Shown: piece by piece, positions 47,000 through 55,413 of the stretch
Layout of the letters: each line of letters opens with the position of its first letter
How positions within the stretch are numbered: position 1 is the first letter of the stretch
NCBI GenBank assembly: GCA_963746275.1
Contig: CAVVAX010000036.1
Location: 1 to 64,000 of the forward strand
Reading direction: 5' to 3'
Length of the DNA stretch: 64,000 nucleotides
Origin: JAEULH01 sp963746275
Lineage (GTDB): Bacteria > Pseudomonadota > Alphaproteobacteria > Rhodospirillales > Defluviicoccaceae
Made by a program: the position numbers and the translations under genes
The notes under the pieces: model-generated
Told to the model about the DNA's origin: nothing
The model's database searches: none
Seen by the model: only the letters and a program-made list of their open reading frames with translations

Positions 47000-47932
47000 C
47001 TACTCCTTGCGGCCGGGCGACGCGATGATGCGCTCGCGCAGCCCGACCCATTGCTCGATCATGCCGAGGCCGGCCACGATCGCCCCGGCAACGAGGGTGA
47101 AGACGACGAGGATGACGTAAAAGCCGGCCAGCAGCAGCGGCTTGGCGGCGCTTCGCCGGGCGAGGGCGTGGACCACGGTCAGGCCGAGGAAGAAGTACGG
47201 CGTGGCCAGGACCATGGCGACGTTGCGGGCCAGGTACTGGGCGTCGCCGCTGGTGACGAGCGAGATCGCCGCGGCCCCGACCAGCGGCCACGCCAGCCAG
47301 TCCGGCAGGCTCAGCGTCGCCCATGCCGGGGTCTGCCGCAGCGCCTGGCCGCGGCCGCTGACGATGCGCTGGGCGAGCAGGGCGTTCCCCACGATCAGGA
47401 GCTGCCAGCTCACCCCCGACAGGCCGACGAACATCGGCGCCGCGGTCTCGATGAACCGCTGGCGGGCATCGGCGGGCAGCCCGCTCATGGTCGTCGCCAG
47501 GCCGCCGTCGAGGAAACCGCGGACCGCCACCTCCACGCCCGCCTCGCCGCGGCCGATGAGGGCAAAGGAGCCGGCGACCAGGGCGGCGAAGACGGCGAGG
47601 CTCGCCAGAGCAACCCCAGCGGCACGGGCGCCGTCGGCGCGGTCCGACCTGTCGCCGGCCAGCGCTCGGTCGACGATGAGCGCGGAGGGTAGCGCGTGCA
47701 GCCCGGCGTAGACGCTGGCGGCGGCGACGCCGGCGACCGCCAGTGACAGGAGGATGCCGACGCCCGCGGCAATGGCGGCGGCCTTCGGCCCGAAGGCCAG
47801 GCCGACGGCCAGCAACGGCAGCGGCGCGAGGCAGGCGACCAGGATCGCGCCCGGCAGGCCGAACTGTCCCGCGAGCGACGCGACCGCACTGAGACCGCCT
47901 CCGCCGATGGCGATGAGCATGGACTTGCTCAT
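47000..47932 (-). CDS. DUF2232 family integral membrane protein
   Basis: A 310-residue polytopic membrane protein, about eight spans, with an N-terminal Gly-rich span (IAIGGGGLSAVASLA) and terminal spans YFFLGLTVVHALA and YVILVVFTLVAGAIVAGLG. Alphaproteobacterial DUF2232 proteins lie between rpsR and rplI, as here, and resemble YybS-type proteins of Bacillus. Their function is not known. ATG at 47932 starts MSKSMLIAI; a second ATG lies four codons later. Confidence 0.85.
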   Translation of the reverse strand: MSKSMLIAIGGGGLSAVASLAGQFGLPGAILVACLAPLPLLAVGLAFGPKAAAIAAGVGILLSLAVAGVAAASVYAGLHALPSALIVDRALAGDRSDRADGARAAGVALASLAVFAALVAGSFALIGRGEAGVEVAVRGFLDGGLATTMSGLPADARQRFIETAAPMFVGLSGVSWQLLIVGNALLAQRIVSGRGQALRQTPAWATLSLPDWLAWPLVGAAAISLVTSGDAQYLARNVAMVLATPYFFLGLTVVHALARRSAAKPLLLAGFYVILVVFTLVAGAIVAGLGMIEQWVGLRERIIASPGRKE

Positions 47933-47996
47933 GCCTGCACGCGTTCCTCCGCTCGATCGGGCAGGGGACGCCGCGGCGCCCCCGCCGCATCGGCCA

Positions 47997-48233
47997 TTAC
48001 TTCAGGACGTACGGCAGCAGGGCGAGAAACCGCGCCCGCTTGATCGCCCGCGCCAGCTCCCGCTGCTTCTTGGCCGAAACCGCGGTGATCCGGCTGGGCA
48101 CCATCTTGCCGCGCTCGGAGACGAAGCGCTGCAACAGGCGGATGTCCTTGTAGTCGATGGTGGGCGCGTCCGCCCCCGAGAACGGGCAGCTCTTGCGCCG
48201 GCGGAAAAAGGGTCTGCGTGTCGCCGCCATCAT
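47997..48233 (-). CDS. rpsR: 30S ribosomal protein bS18
   Basis: 78 residues: FFRRRKSCPFSG, IDYKDIRLLQRFVSERGKMVPSRITAVSA-type core (about 26-55) and KQRELARAIKRARFLALLP, typical of bS18. ATG at 48233 overlaps the rpsF stop (ATGA), and a second ATG follows directly; GGGAGGG just before favours the second. Confidence 0.96.
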   Translation of the reverse strand: MMAATRRPFFRRRKSCPFSGADAPTIDYKDIRLLQRFVSERGKMVPSRITAVSAKKQRELARAIKRARFLALLPYVLK

Positions 48234-48721
48234 ACCCTCCCTGCGGCCTCGGCCTCGGCTTCGACCGGCCGCGGCCGATCCTCGCCAGCTCGGCCGCGAT
48301 CGTCGCGGCCCCGGTCGTCGCGGCCCCGGTCGTCACGTCGCGGGCGATCGTCGCGGCCGCCGCGGTCACCGCGCCCGCGCTCGCGCTCGTCGCGGCCGGC
48401 GCGGCTTTGCAGCATCGCCGAAGGTCCTTCCTCCAGCGCCTCTACCCGCACCACCATGTGGCGGAGGATGTCCTCGCTGAGGCGAAGCTGCCGCTCCATC
48501 TCGTGCACCGCCGCCGGCGGGGCATCGATGTTGAACAGCACATAGTGACCCTTGCGGTTCTTCTTGATGCGGAAGGTCAAGGAGCGAAGGCCCCAGTGCT
48601 CGCGCTTGGTGACCTTGCCGCCGTTCTCTTCGAGAACCTTGGCAAAGGTATCGGCAAGCGCCTCAGCCTGGGGCGCGGAGATGTCTTGGCGCGCAATCAG
48701 CACGCACTCATAGAACGACAA
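48230..48721 (-). CDS. rpsF: 30S ribosomal protein bS6 with long Arg/Asp repeat tail
   Basis: 163 residues. The core, about 1-108, is standard bS6 (FYECVLIARQDISAPQAEAL, KREHWGLRSLTFRIKKNRKG, LRLSEDILRHMVVRVEAL). The remaining 55 residues are low-complexity, with repeats of Asp-Asp-Arg-Gly-Arg. E. coli bS6 has a glutamate tail added by RimK; the tail here is different and probably disordered. TTG at 48721 is taken as start, with AAAGGAG eight bases before; no in-frame ATG fits. First gene of the ribosomal operon. Confidence 0.94.
   Translation of the reverse strand: MSFYECVLIARQDISAPQAEALADTFAKVLEENGGKVTKREHWGLRSLTFRIKKNRKGHYVLFNIDAPPAAVHEMERQLRLSEDILRHMVVRVEALEEGPSAMLQSRAGRDERERGRGDRGGRDDRPRRDDRGRDDRGRDDRGRAGEDRPRPVEAEAEAAGRV
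48298..48357 (-). repeat. Tandem repeat encoding the Asp/Arg-rich tail of bS6
   Basis: Imperfect units of about 15 bases related to CGGTCGTCGCGGCCC on the plus strand, three to four copies, encoding Asp-Asp-Arg-Gly-Arg units on the minus strand. Copy number is likely variable among relatives. Confidence 0.7.
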
Positions 48722-48952
48722 GAATAAGTCTCCTTTCGGCTTGTCTCAGCAGCGGCCGCCAGCGGCCACGGCATAGCCGGCACGGTTCCGGCAAGGAAAC
48801 GAGAGGGCGGAGATAAAGCACGGTTGCCGGCGTAAAACAAGCGCCCACGCGTCCGCATTTTCCGTCCGCGTTCCGTCCGTATTCTCACCGGCAATCGTGC
48901 GCTGTTGCCCTGGCGAGCACGTGCCGCGTCGTGAGGCTTAGGAGGCGGATGT

Positions 48953-48964
48953 TGCACCGGTGCA
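48953..48964. promoter_or_regulatory. 12-base perfect palindrome, possible operator
   Basis: TGCACCGGTGCA, perfectly symmetrical, 19 bases upstream of the -35 box of the fabG promoter. It could be an operator for a dimeric regulator of fatty-acid synthesis or of rpsF; no known consensus is claimed. Confidence 0.35.
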
Positions 48965-48983
48965 TCGGTCATGTGGCGAGTGC

Positions 48984-49011
48984 TTGACAGCCCGAAGGGA
49001 GCGTCTATTCA
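48984..49011 (+). promoter_or_regulatory. Probable promoter of fabG-acpP-fabF
   Basis: A perfect TTGACA box followed after 16 bases by TATTCA, 60 bases upstream of the fabG ATG. The -35 box is exact and the -10 box partial. Confidence 0.5.
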
Positions 49012-49070
49012 GTGCCGCAACGGAGGATCGACCGCCTAAGGTCGATCTGCGGGTCTCGCGAAGGGGCGGC

Positions 49071-49808
49071 ATGTTCGACTTGTCTGGCAGGACCGCGCTG
49101 GTCACCGGCGCGTCCGGCGGCATCGGCGGGGCGATATCGCGTGCCCTTGCCCAGCAAGGCGCGCGCGTGGTGATCAGCGGGACGCGGACGGCGGCGCTGG
49201 ACGCGCTCGCCGCAGAGCTCGGTCCGGACGCCGCCGTCGTCGCCGCGGATCTTGCCACCGCGGAGGGCGCCAAGGCTCTGCTCGCGGAGGCCGAGCAGGC
49301 AGCCGGAAGCATTGACATTCTCGTCAACAACGCCGGCCTCGCCCGCGACGGCCTGGTCATGCGGACGACCGACGCGGACTGGCAGACCGTGCTTGAGGTG
49401 AACCTGACCGCCGGTTTCAGGCTCGCCCGCGGCGCGCTCAGGGGAATGATGAAGCGGCGCTGGGGCCGGATTATCGGCATCAGCTCGATCATCGGCGTCA
49501 CCGGCAACGCCGGCCAGGCCGCCTACGCCGCCGCCAAGGCCGGCATGATCGGCATGACCAAGTCGCTGGCCAAGGAGGTCGCGAGCCGCGGCATCACCGC
49601 TAATTGCATTGCCCCCGGCTTCATCGAGACCGAGATGACCCGCGAGCTTGCCGAGCGCGGCGGGGACAGCCTGCTCGCGGCGATCCCGGCGGCCCGCTTC
49701 GGCAGCAGCGAGGACGTCGCCGCCTGCGTCGTCTTCCTCGCCAGCAAGGAGGCGGCGTACGTGACCGGCCAGACCCTGCACGTCAACGGCGGAATGGCGA
49801 TGATATGA
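49071..49808 (+). CDS. fabG: 3-oxoacyl-[acyl-carrier-protein] reductase FabG
   Basis: NADPH-dependent reductase of fatty-acid elongation, 245 residues. TALVTGASGGIGGAISRAL (cofactor), LVNNAGLARDGLVMR, the catalytic Ser in GISSIIGVTGN, YAAAKAG (Tyr/Lys), NCIAPGFIETEM and TLHVNGGMAMI at the C-terminus are all characteristic of FabG rather than other SDRs. ATG at 49071 gives MFDLSGRTALVTGA. It leads the cluster with acpP and fabF. Confidence 0.95.
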   Translation: MFDLSGRTALVTGASGGIGGAISRALAQQGARVVISGTRTAALDALAAELGPDAAVVAADLATAEGAKALLAEAEQAAGSIDILVNNAGLARDGLVMRTTDADWQTVLEVNLTAGFRLARGALRGMMKRRWGRIIGISSIIGVTGNAGQAAYAAAKAGMIGMTKSLAKEVASRGITANCIAPGFIETEMTRELAERGGDSLLAAIPAARFGSSEDVAACVVFLASKEAAYVTGQTLHVNGGMAMI

Positions 49809-49987
49809 GTCCTTTCGGCCACAGCCAGCGTCGTCCGGCGGCAGCCTTGGCGCGAGGGTTGCGCACTGGTCAGGCTTCGGGAAGTATGCTACCGAACCTC
49901 GCTTTTCGCTGCACTGCAGCGTCAGCGACGACCAGCCGCCGAAGGCTTACAAATTGCGGCATCAACGACACATTGAGGGACAAGACG

Positions 49988-50224
49988 ATGAACGACGTGG
50001 CCGATCGCGTTAAGAAGATTATCGTCGAGCACTTGGGGGTAGAAGAGGCGAAGGTCGTCGAGAGCGCGAGCTTCATCGATGATCTTGGGGCAGACAGTCT
50101 CGACACCGTCGAGTTGGTGATGGCCTTCGAGGAAGAGTTCGGCATCGAGATCCCGGACGAAGCGGCCGAGAAAATCCTCACCGTCAAGGACGCGGTCGAC
50201 TACATCAAGAATGCGACTGCCTGA
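49988..50224 (+). CDS. acpP: Acyl carrier protein
   Basis: 78 residues, acidic, with the phosphopantetheine attachment site Ser37 in LGADSLDTVELVMAFEEEF. GAGGGA lies a few bases before the ATG at 49988. It carries growing acyl chains for the Fab enzymes encoded around it. The 179 bases upstream hold no gene and may include a separate strong promoter, as is usual for acpP. Confidence 0.97.
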   Translation: MNDVADRVKKIIVEHLGVEEAKVVESASFIDDLGADSLDTVELVMAFEEEFGIEIPDEAAEKILTVKDAVDYIKNATA

Positions 50225-50308
50225 CCTCTGGGGGCAGGCCGCCGGCCGTGCGCCGTCCCGTGCGGGCGGTGGCATGGAACCACAATCGCGTATGAACGTT
50301 GGAGCGCC

Positions 50309-51572
50309 ATGAGACGCGTTGTCGTGACCGGCATGGGGCTGGTATCGCCGCTCGGCTGCGGCGTGGATGTCACCTGGGACCGTCTGATCCGGGGCGAGTT
50401 GGGCCTCGGCGCGATCCAGTCCTTCGACGTCTCAGACCTGCCGGCAAAAGTTGCGGCCCATGTTCCGCGTGGCGACGGAGCCAGCGGCCTGTTCAATCCC
50501 GACGACTGGGTTTCGCCGAAGGAACAGCGGCGGATGGACCCGTTCATCATCTTCGGTCTCACCGCCGCCCAGCAGGCGGTCAAGGACTCCGGATGGCTTC
50601 CGGAAAGCGAGGACGAGCGGGTCCGCACCGGGGTGATGATCGGCTCGGGCATCGGCGGGCTGCAGGAGATTGCCAAAGGCTCGTTGCTGGTCGAGGGCGG
50701 CAACGCCCGCAAGCTGAGCCCGTTCTTCATCCCCGCCGCGCTGATCAATCTGATCAGCGGCTACGCCTCGATCCGCTACGGGTTCAAGGGCCCGAACCAT
50801 TCGGCGGTGACCGCGTGCGCGACCGGCGCGCATGCGATCGGCGACGCGTCGCGCCTGATCATGCTGGACGACGCCGACGTCATGGTCGCCGGCGGCTCGG
50901 AGGCGGCGATCTGCCGCCTCGGCATTGCCGGGTTCTCGGCGGCGAAAGCCCTGTCGACCAAGTTCAACGACACGCCGCAGAAGGCCTCGCGGCCGTGGGA
51001 TGTGGATCGCGACGGCTTCGTCATGGGCGAGGGCGCCGGCGTCGCTCGTCCTCGAGGAGTACGAGCACGCCAAGAAGCGGGGCGCAAAGATCTACGCCGA
51101 GGTGGTCGGCTACGGCATGTCCGGCGACGCCTACCACATCACCGCCCCCGCCCCCAATGGGGACGGCGCCTACCGCTGCATGCGGGCGGCGTTCAAGCAC
51201 GCCGGGATGAACCCCGAGGACGTGGACTACATCAACGCCCACGGCACGTCGACGCCACTTGGTGACGAGATCGAGCTGGGCGCGGTGAAGCGGGTGTTCG
51301 GTGACGCGGCCTACAAGGTGTCGATGTCGTCGACGAAGTCGGCCATTGGCCACATGCTCGGCGCCGCCGGCGCGGCGGAAGCGATCTTCACGATCATGGC
51401 CCTGCGCACCGGCATCGTCCCGCCGACGCTGAACCTCGACCGGCCGTCGGAGGGCTGCGACCTCGACCTCGTGCCGCATGTCGCCAAGGAGCGGCCGGTG
51501 CGGGCGGCGCTGTCCAACTCGTTCGGCTTCGGCGGCACCAACGCCTCGCTGATCTTCACCAAGGTCCACTGA
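50309..51572 (+). CDS. fabF: 3-oxoacyl-[acyl-carrier-protein] synthase II, one frameshift
   Basis: Condensing enzyme of chain elongation, about 420 residues. Cys170 in SAVTACATGAHAIGDA is the nucleophile, with the two histidines in YINAHGTSTPLGD and KSAIGHMLGAAGAAEA, and a C-terminal NSFGFGGTNASLIF. The frame breaks at about 51045 in GTCGCTCGTC: dropping one C joins GEGAGV to VLEEYEHAKKRGA. Both halves are strongly conserved, so an error is likely. Starts at ATG 50309, MRRVVVTGMGLVSPLG. Confidence 0.93.
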
Positions 51573-51597
51573 AGCCGGGCGGGCGGCGGCCCGGAGG

Positions 51598-52575
51598 ATG
51601 CTCCCTCGCGTCGTCATCGGCGTCGGCGTCGTCGCGCTGATCCTCGCTACCGCGTTCGCCTGGGCGATGAACGCGTTCAAGCGGCCCGGCCCGCTGACTG
51701 CTGAAACCACCGTGATCATCAAGTCTGGCGACGGGCTGGCCGAGGTGACGCAACGCCTCGCCGATGCCGGCGTCATCTCCGATCGGCTGCTGTTTCGCAT
51801 CGGCGTCCGCGTGCTCGGCGACGCCCGCGGCCTTCGCGCCGGCGAGTATGCCTTCGGCCCTGGCACCAGCATGCGTTCGGTGGTCGCGAGCCTTGCCGCC
51901 GGCCGGACCCTGGATCGCCGCCTGACGATCCCCGAGGGAGTGACCAGCGCCGCCATCGTCGAGCTGATCAATGCGGCGCCCGCGTTGAGCGGCACCCTCG
52001 ATAGGGTGCCGGCGGAGGGTTCGCTGTTACCCGAGACCTACCACTACAGCTACGGCGACAGCGGCGCGGAACTGATCGCGCGAATGCAGGAAGCGATGGC
52101 CCGGACGGTGGCCGAGCTGTGGCCGCAGCGGGCTGCGGGCCTGCCGCTGGTCTCCGCGCAGCAGGCGGTGATCCTTGCCTCGATCGTGGAGAAGGAGACG
52201 GGGATCGACGCCGAGCGGCCCCGGGTCGCCGCCGTTTTCATTAACCGGCTCAAGCGCGGCATGCCGCTGCAGGCCGATCCGACCATCGCCTATGGTCTGG
52301 CGCTGGAAGGCGCTGCTCCCGGCCGGCCACTGACCCGCGCCGACCTGGCGCGGCGCTCGCCGTACAACACCTATTTGCAGCGGGGACTGCCGCCCGGGCC
52401 GATTGCCAATCCCGGGCGGGCTTCGCTGGAAGCGGTGCTGAACCCAGCCGACACCGACGAGCTCTACTTCGTCGCCGACGGCTCCGGCGGCCATGCTTTT
52501 GCCCGGACGCTCGAGGAGCACAACCGCAATGTCGCCAAGTGGCGCCGCCGGCAGACGGCGCCGGCGACGCCTTGA
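51598..52575 (+). CDS. mltG: Endolytic murein transglycosylase MltG
   Basis: A 325-residue inner-membrane enzyme that cuts nascent glycan strands. One N-terminal membrane span (VVIGVGVVALILATAFAWAM), a LysM-like region and the YceG catalytic domain with ASIVEKETG (catalytic Glu), AVFINRLKRGMPLQADPT, YNTYLQRGLPPGPIANPG and ADTDELYFVADGSGGHAF. The Shine-Dalgarno GGAGG is almost adjacent to the ATG, unusually close. It sits between fabF and yicC, as in many alphaproteobacteria. Confidence 0.94.
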   Translation: MLPRVVIGVGVVALILATAFAWAMNAFKRPGPLTAETTVIIKSGDGLAEVTQRLADAGVISDRLLFRIGVRVLGDARGLRAGEYAFGPGTSMRSVVASLAAGRTLDRRLTIPEGVTSAAIVELINAAPALSGTLDRVPAEGSLLPETYHYSYGDSGAELIARMQEAMARTVAELWPQRAAGLPLVSAQQAVILASIVEKETGIDAERPRVAAVFINRLKRGMPLQADPTIAYGLALEGAAPGRPLTRADLARRSPYNTYLQRGLPPGPIANPGRASLEAVLNPADTDELYFVADGSGGHAFARTLEEHNRNVAKWRRRQTAPATP

Positions 52576-52644
52576 GCCGTTCCTTGTTGCTCAACCCGGT
52601 CACGGGTATAAGGGCTTGAGCATAAACCTTTTTAGGAGCGCGCG

Positions 52645-53535
52645 GTGACGCTGTCGTCGATGACCGGCTTCGGTCGGGCCGAGGGCCAGGACCGGGGCTG
52701 CGCCTGGACCTGGGAACTGCGCAGCGTCAACGGCAAGGGCTTGGACGTGCGCTGCCGCCTGCCGGCCGGCTTCGAGAGCCTGGAGCAGCCGAGCCGCGAG
52801 CGCACCGCCGGCGTGCTCAAGCGCGGCAACGTCTCGCTAACCCTGAGCGTGGAGCGGGCAGCGCAGGCGGGGGTGGTGCGCCTGAACTCGGCCGTGCTCG
52901 ACGAGATCCTGGCGCTCCTGCCCCAGGTCGAGGCGCGCTTGGCGAATCCCGGGCCATCGAGCGCCGACCGGCTCCTCGGCCTGCGCGGAGTGATCGAGAT
53001 CGCCGACGAGATGCCGACCGGCGACAGCCGCAAGGCTCTGGACGCGGCGCTGCTCCATGGCCTCGACCGCGCCCTCGCCGCTCTCGCCGGCATGCGCCAT
53101 CAGGAAGGCGCCCGGCTGGCGCCGGTCCTTGCCGGGCATCTTGACACGATCGCGGCGCTCTGCGCCCGGACGGAGGCGCTGGCCGGAACGCAGCCGGCGA
53201 TGATCCTGGAGCGGCTGCGCCAGCAGATCGCGGCGCTTGGCGAAGCCATACCCGCGCTGCCCGAGGAGCGGCTGGCCCAGGAGGTGGCGCTCCTGGCGCT
53301 GAAAGCCGACGCCCGCGAGGAGATCGACCGGCTAAAGGCGCACTTGCAGGCCGTTGCCCACCTCCTCGCCGGGGGTGGCGCCGTGGGCCGCCGGCTCGAC
53401 TTCCTCTGCCAGGAGTTCAACCGGGAGGCCAATACGCTCTGCTCAAAATCGGCGGACGTGGAGCTGACCACCGTCGGCGTCGAGCTCAAGGCGGTCATCG
53501 AGCAGTTCCGCGAGCAGGTCCAGAACATCGAGTGA
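52645..53535 (+). CDS. yicC: YicC family endoribonuclease
   Basis: 296 residues, beginning LSSMTGFGRAEG, the standard N-terminal motif, and ending in the conserved DFLCQEFNREANTLCSKSADVELT and VELKAVIEQFREQVQNIE. YicC proteins are a recently characterised family of RNases. The start is GTG with TAGGAG ten bases before. The stop overlaps the gmk start (GTGA). Confidence 0.92.
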   Translation: MTLSSMTGFGRAEGQDRGCAWTWELRSVNGKGLDVRCRLPAGFESLEQPSRERTAGVLKRGNVSLTLSVERAAQAGVVRLNSAVLDEILALLPQVEARLANPGPSSADRLLGLRGVIEIADEMPTGDSRKALDAALLHGLDRALAALAGMRHQEGARLAPVLAGHLDTIAALCARTEALAGTQPAMILERLRQQIAALGEAIPALPEERLAQEVALLALKADAREEIDRLKAHLQAVAHLLAGGGAVGRRLDFLCQEFNREANTLCSKSADVELTTVGVELKAVIEQFREQVQNIE

Positions 53536-54215
53536 CGCCGGTGAGCCGCGAGACAGCAGAGGCAGCAGCAACGGCCGAGATCGAGCCGCCGGCCATCGCC
53601 CGCCGCGGATTGATGCTGGCGCTGTCCTCGCCGTCTGGGGCGGGGAAGTCGACGATCGCGCGCGAACTGCTGGCGCGCGACCGCAACCTCAGCATGTCGG
53701 TGTCGATGACGACGCGGACGCCGAGGCCCGGCGAGATCGACGGCACGGACTACATCTTCGTCGACGACCCCACCTACCGGGCGATGGTCGCAAGCGACCG
53801 CTTTCTCGAGCATGCCACGGTCTTCGACAACCACTACGGCACGCCGCGCCAGCCGGTGGAAGCGGCCATGGCCGAGGGCCGCGACGTGCTCTTCGACGTC
53901 GACTGGCAGGGCACCCAGCAGCTCCGCCAGAACGCCCGGGCCGATCTCGTCAGCGTCTTCATCCTGCCGCCGTCGCGGGCCGAGCTGGAGCGGCGGCTGC
54001 GCACCCGCGCCCAGGATCCGGACGAGGTCGTCCGCAGGCGGATGGCCAAGGCCGCGGACGAGATGAGCCACTGGGCGGAATACGACTACGTCGTGGTCAA
54101 CGCCTGCATCGAGGAGGCCGTGGCCGGGGTTGTCGCCATCCTCGCCGCTGAACGGCTCCGCCGCGACCGGCGGATTGGGCTCGCCGCGTTCGTCGCCGCC
54201 GTCAGCGCCAGGTGA
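53532..54215 (+). CDS. gmk: Guanylate kinase
   Basis: Phosphorylates GMP to GDP. P-loop LSSPSGAGKSTIARELL after a 25-residue N-terminal extension, then TTRTPRPGEIDGTDYIFVDD, VDWQGTQQLRQNA and VFILPPSRAELERRLRTR. GTG at 53532 overlaps the yicC stop; a second GTG nine bases on is as good. The C-terminal 20 residues are an extension beyond the family core. It converges with argE. Confidence 0.95.
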   Translation: MTPVSRETAEAAATAEIEPPAIARRGLMLALSSPSGAGKSTIARELLARDRNLSMSVSMTTRTPRPGEIDGTDYIFVDDPTYRAMVASDRFLEHATVFDNHYGTPRQPVEAAMAEGRDVLFDVDWQGTQQLRQNARADLVSVFILPPSRAELERRLRTRAQDPDEVVRRRMAKAADEMSHWAEYDYVVVNACIEEAVAGVVAILAAERLRRDRRIGLAAFVAAVSAR

Positions 54216-54248
54216 GCTTTCGACAGGCGCCCGCCTGGCAACGCCGCG

Positions 54249-55400
54249 TCAGGCCGGCTTCTGTTGGCTTGCCCATGTCCCCAGCCGCTGCAGGAAGTCG
54301 AGGCATTGCCCAAGCTGGTCCTGGGCCACGAACTCGTCGGGCTGGTGCGCCTGGGCGACGCTGCCTGGGCCGATGACGACGGCCGGCACCCCTGCCTTCT
54401 GGAATAGCCCGGCCTCCGAGGCGTAGGCGATGCTCTCAGCACCGTTCTGCCCCGACAGCGCCAGCGCCAGCTCGACGGCCGGGGAGGACGGCATGACCAG
54501 CAGCGGCGGCGCCGCCACCTTGCGGACCGTCTCCACGTTCGCCTCCGGCGCCACCGCCCGCAGCGGCGGCAGGAGCTCATCGCGCGCCCAGTCGTCCAGG
54601 CCGCCGCGCAGCCGCTCCGCCGAGGCTTCATCGTAGGAGCGGCACTCCCAGAGGAAGCGGCAGTGTCCGGCGATGATGTTGACCGCGGTGCCGCCCTCGA
54701 TCCGGCCGACGTTGACGGTGGTCCGCTCGCCCGAGGCCTGGCCGCGGCCGTCCTCGCGGGCGAGGGCGGCGAGCGCGCCGATGCAGGCGGCGGCGGCAAA
54801 GATGGCGTTCACCCCGGCCTCAGGCTTGGAGGAATGGCCGGCCCGGCCGGTGACGCTGGTCTCGAACGAGGCGATGCCGCGATGCGCCTGGACCACGCGC
54901 ATCTCCGTCGGCTCGCCGATGATCGCGAACGCGGGCTTGGGAACCGCCGCCAGCAGCGCCTCGATCAGCGCGGGTGCGGCAAGGCAGCCAACTTCTTCGT
55001 CGTAGGAGAAGGCCAGATGCAGCGGGACCGCGAGCGGCAGGCGGGCGAACTCGGGAATAATGGCGAGCACGCAGGCGATGAAGCCCTTCATGTCGCAGGT
55101 GCCGCGGCCGAACAGCCGGTCGCCCCTGGCGACGAGGGTGAACGGATCGCTGCTCCACGCCTGGTCGTCGACCGGGACGACGTCGGTGTGGCCGGAGAGC
55201 ACGATGCCGCCGCGCACGGCTGGGCCGACGGTTGCGAACAGGCTGGCCTTACGGCCGTCGTCGCTCTCCACCGTGAACGAGGCAATGCCGTGGGCGGCGA
55301 GATAATCGGCGAGATGGCCGATCAGACCGGTGTTCGAGTTCCGCGACGTCGTATCGAAGGCGACGAGGCGGGCAAGATGGTCGATGGCGGCGGTCAGCAT
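54249..55400 (-). CDS. argE: Acetylornithine deacetylase
   Basis: M20-family di-zinc peptidase-like enzyme, 383 residues, that frees ornithine in arginine synthesis. Metal and catalytic residues appear in VLSGHTDVVPVD, FGRGTCDMKGF, YDEEVGCLA and VIGPGSVAQAHQPDEF. The length and the GRGTCDMKG and RGIASFETSVTGRAGHSS motifs favour ArgE over DapE or carboxypeptidase relatives, though substrate cannot be proved from sequence. It lies 13 bases downstream of trkH on the same strand. Confidence 0.88.
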   Translation of the reverse strand: MLTAAIDHLARLVAFDTTSRNSNTGLIGHLADYLAAHGIASFTVESDDGRKASLFATVGPAVRGGIVLSGHTDVVPVDDQAWSSDPFTLVARGDRLFGRGTCDMKGFIACVLAIIPEFARLPLAVPLHLAFSYDEEVGCLAAPALIEALLAAVPKPAFAIIGEPTEMRVVQAHRGIASFETSVTGRAGHSSKPEAGVNAIFAAAACIGALAALAREDGRGQASGERTTVNVGRIEGGTAVNIIAGHCRFLWECRSYDEASAERLRGGLDDWARDELLPPLRAVAPEANVETVRKVAAPPLLVMPSSPAVELALALSGQNGAESIAYASEAGLFQKAGVPAVVIGPGSVAQAHQPDEFVAQDQLGQCLDFLQRLGTWASQQKPA

Positions 55401-55413
55401 CGGGTCGCCCTCA

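Larger units (their letters stand above)
48722..49070. other. Divergent intergenic region between rpsF and fabG
   Basis: About 350 bases with no gene. It holds the fabG promoter, a 12-base palindrome and presumably the rpsF promoter, for which I cannot give clear boxes. fabD, which in many alphaproteobacteria lies here ahead of fabG, is absent, and I see no remnant of it in either strand. Confidence 0.65.

Noticed and set aside
48298..48357. CRISPR-like array
   Set aside because: The repeats are imperfect 15-base units with no spacers, lying inside the coding frame of rpsF.
52590..52640. ACCCG/CGGGT stem and TTTTT run before yicC as a terminator
   Set aside because: The T run is about 20 bases from the stem, so it is not an intrinsic terminator as read.
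54224..54237. Stem CAGGCG/CGCCTG between gmk and argE as a bidirectional terminator
   Set aside because: The loop is only two bases and there is no T run on either side; too weak to call.
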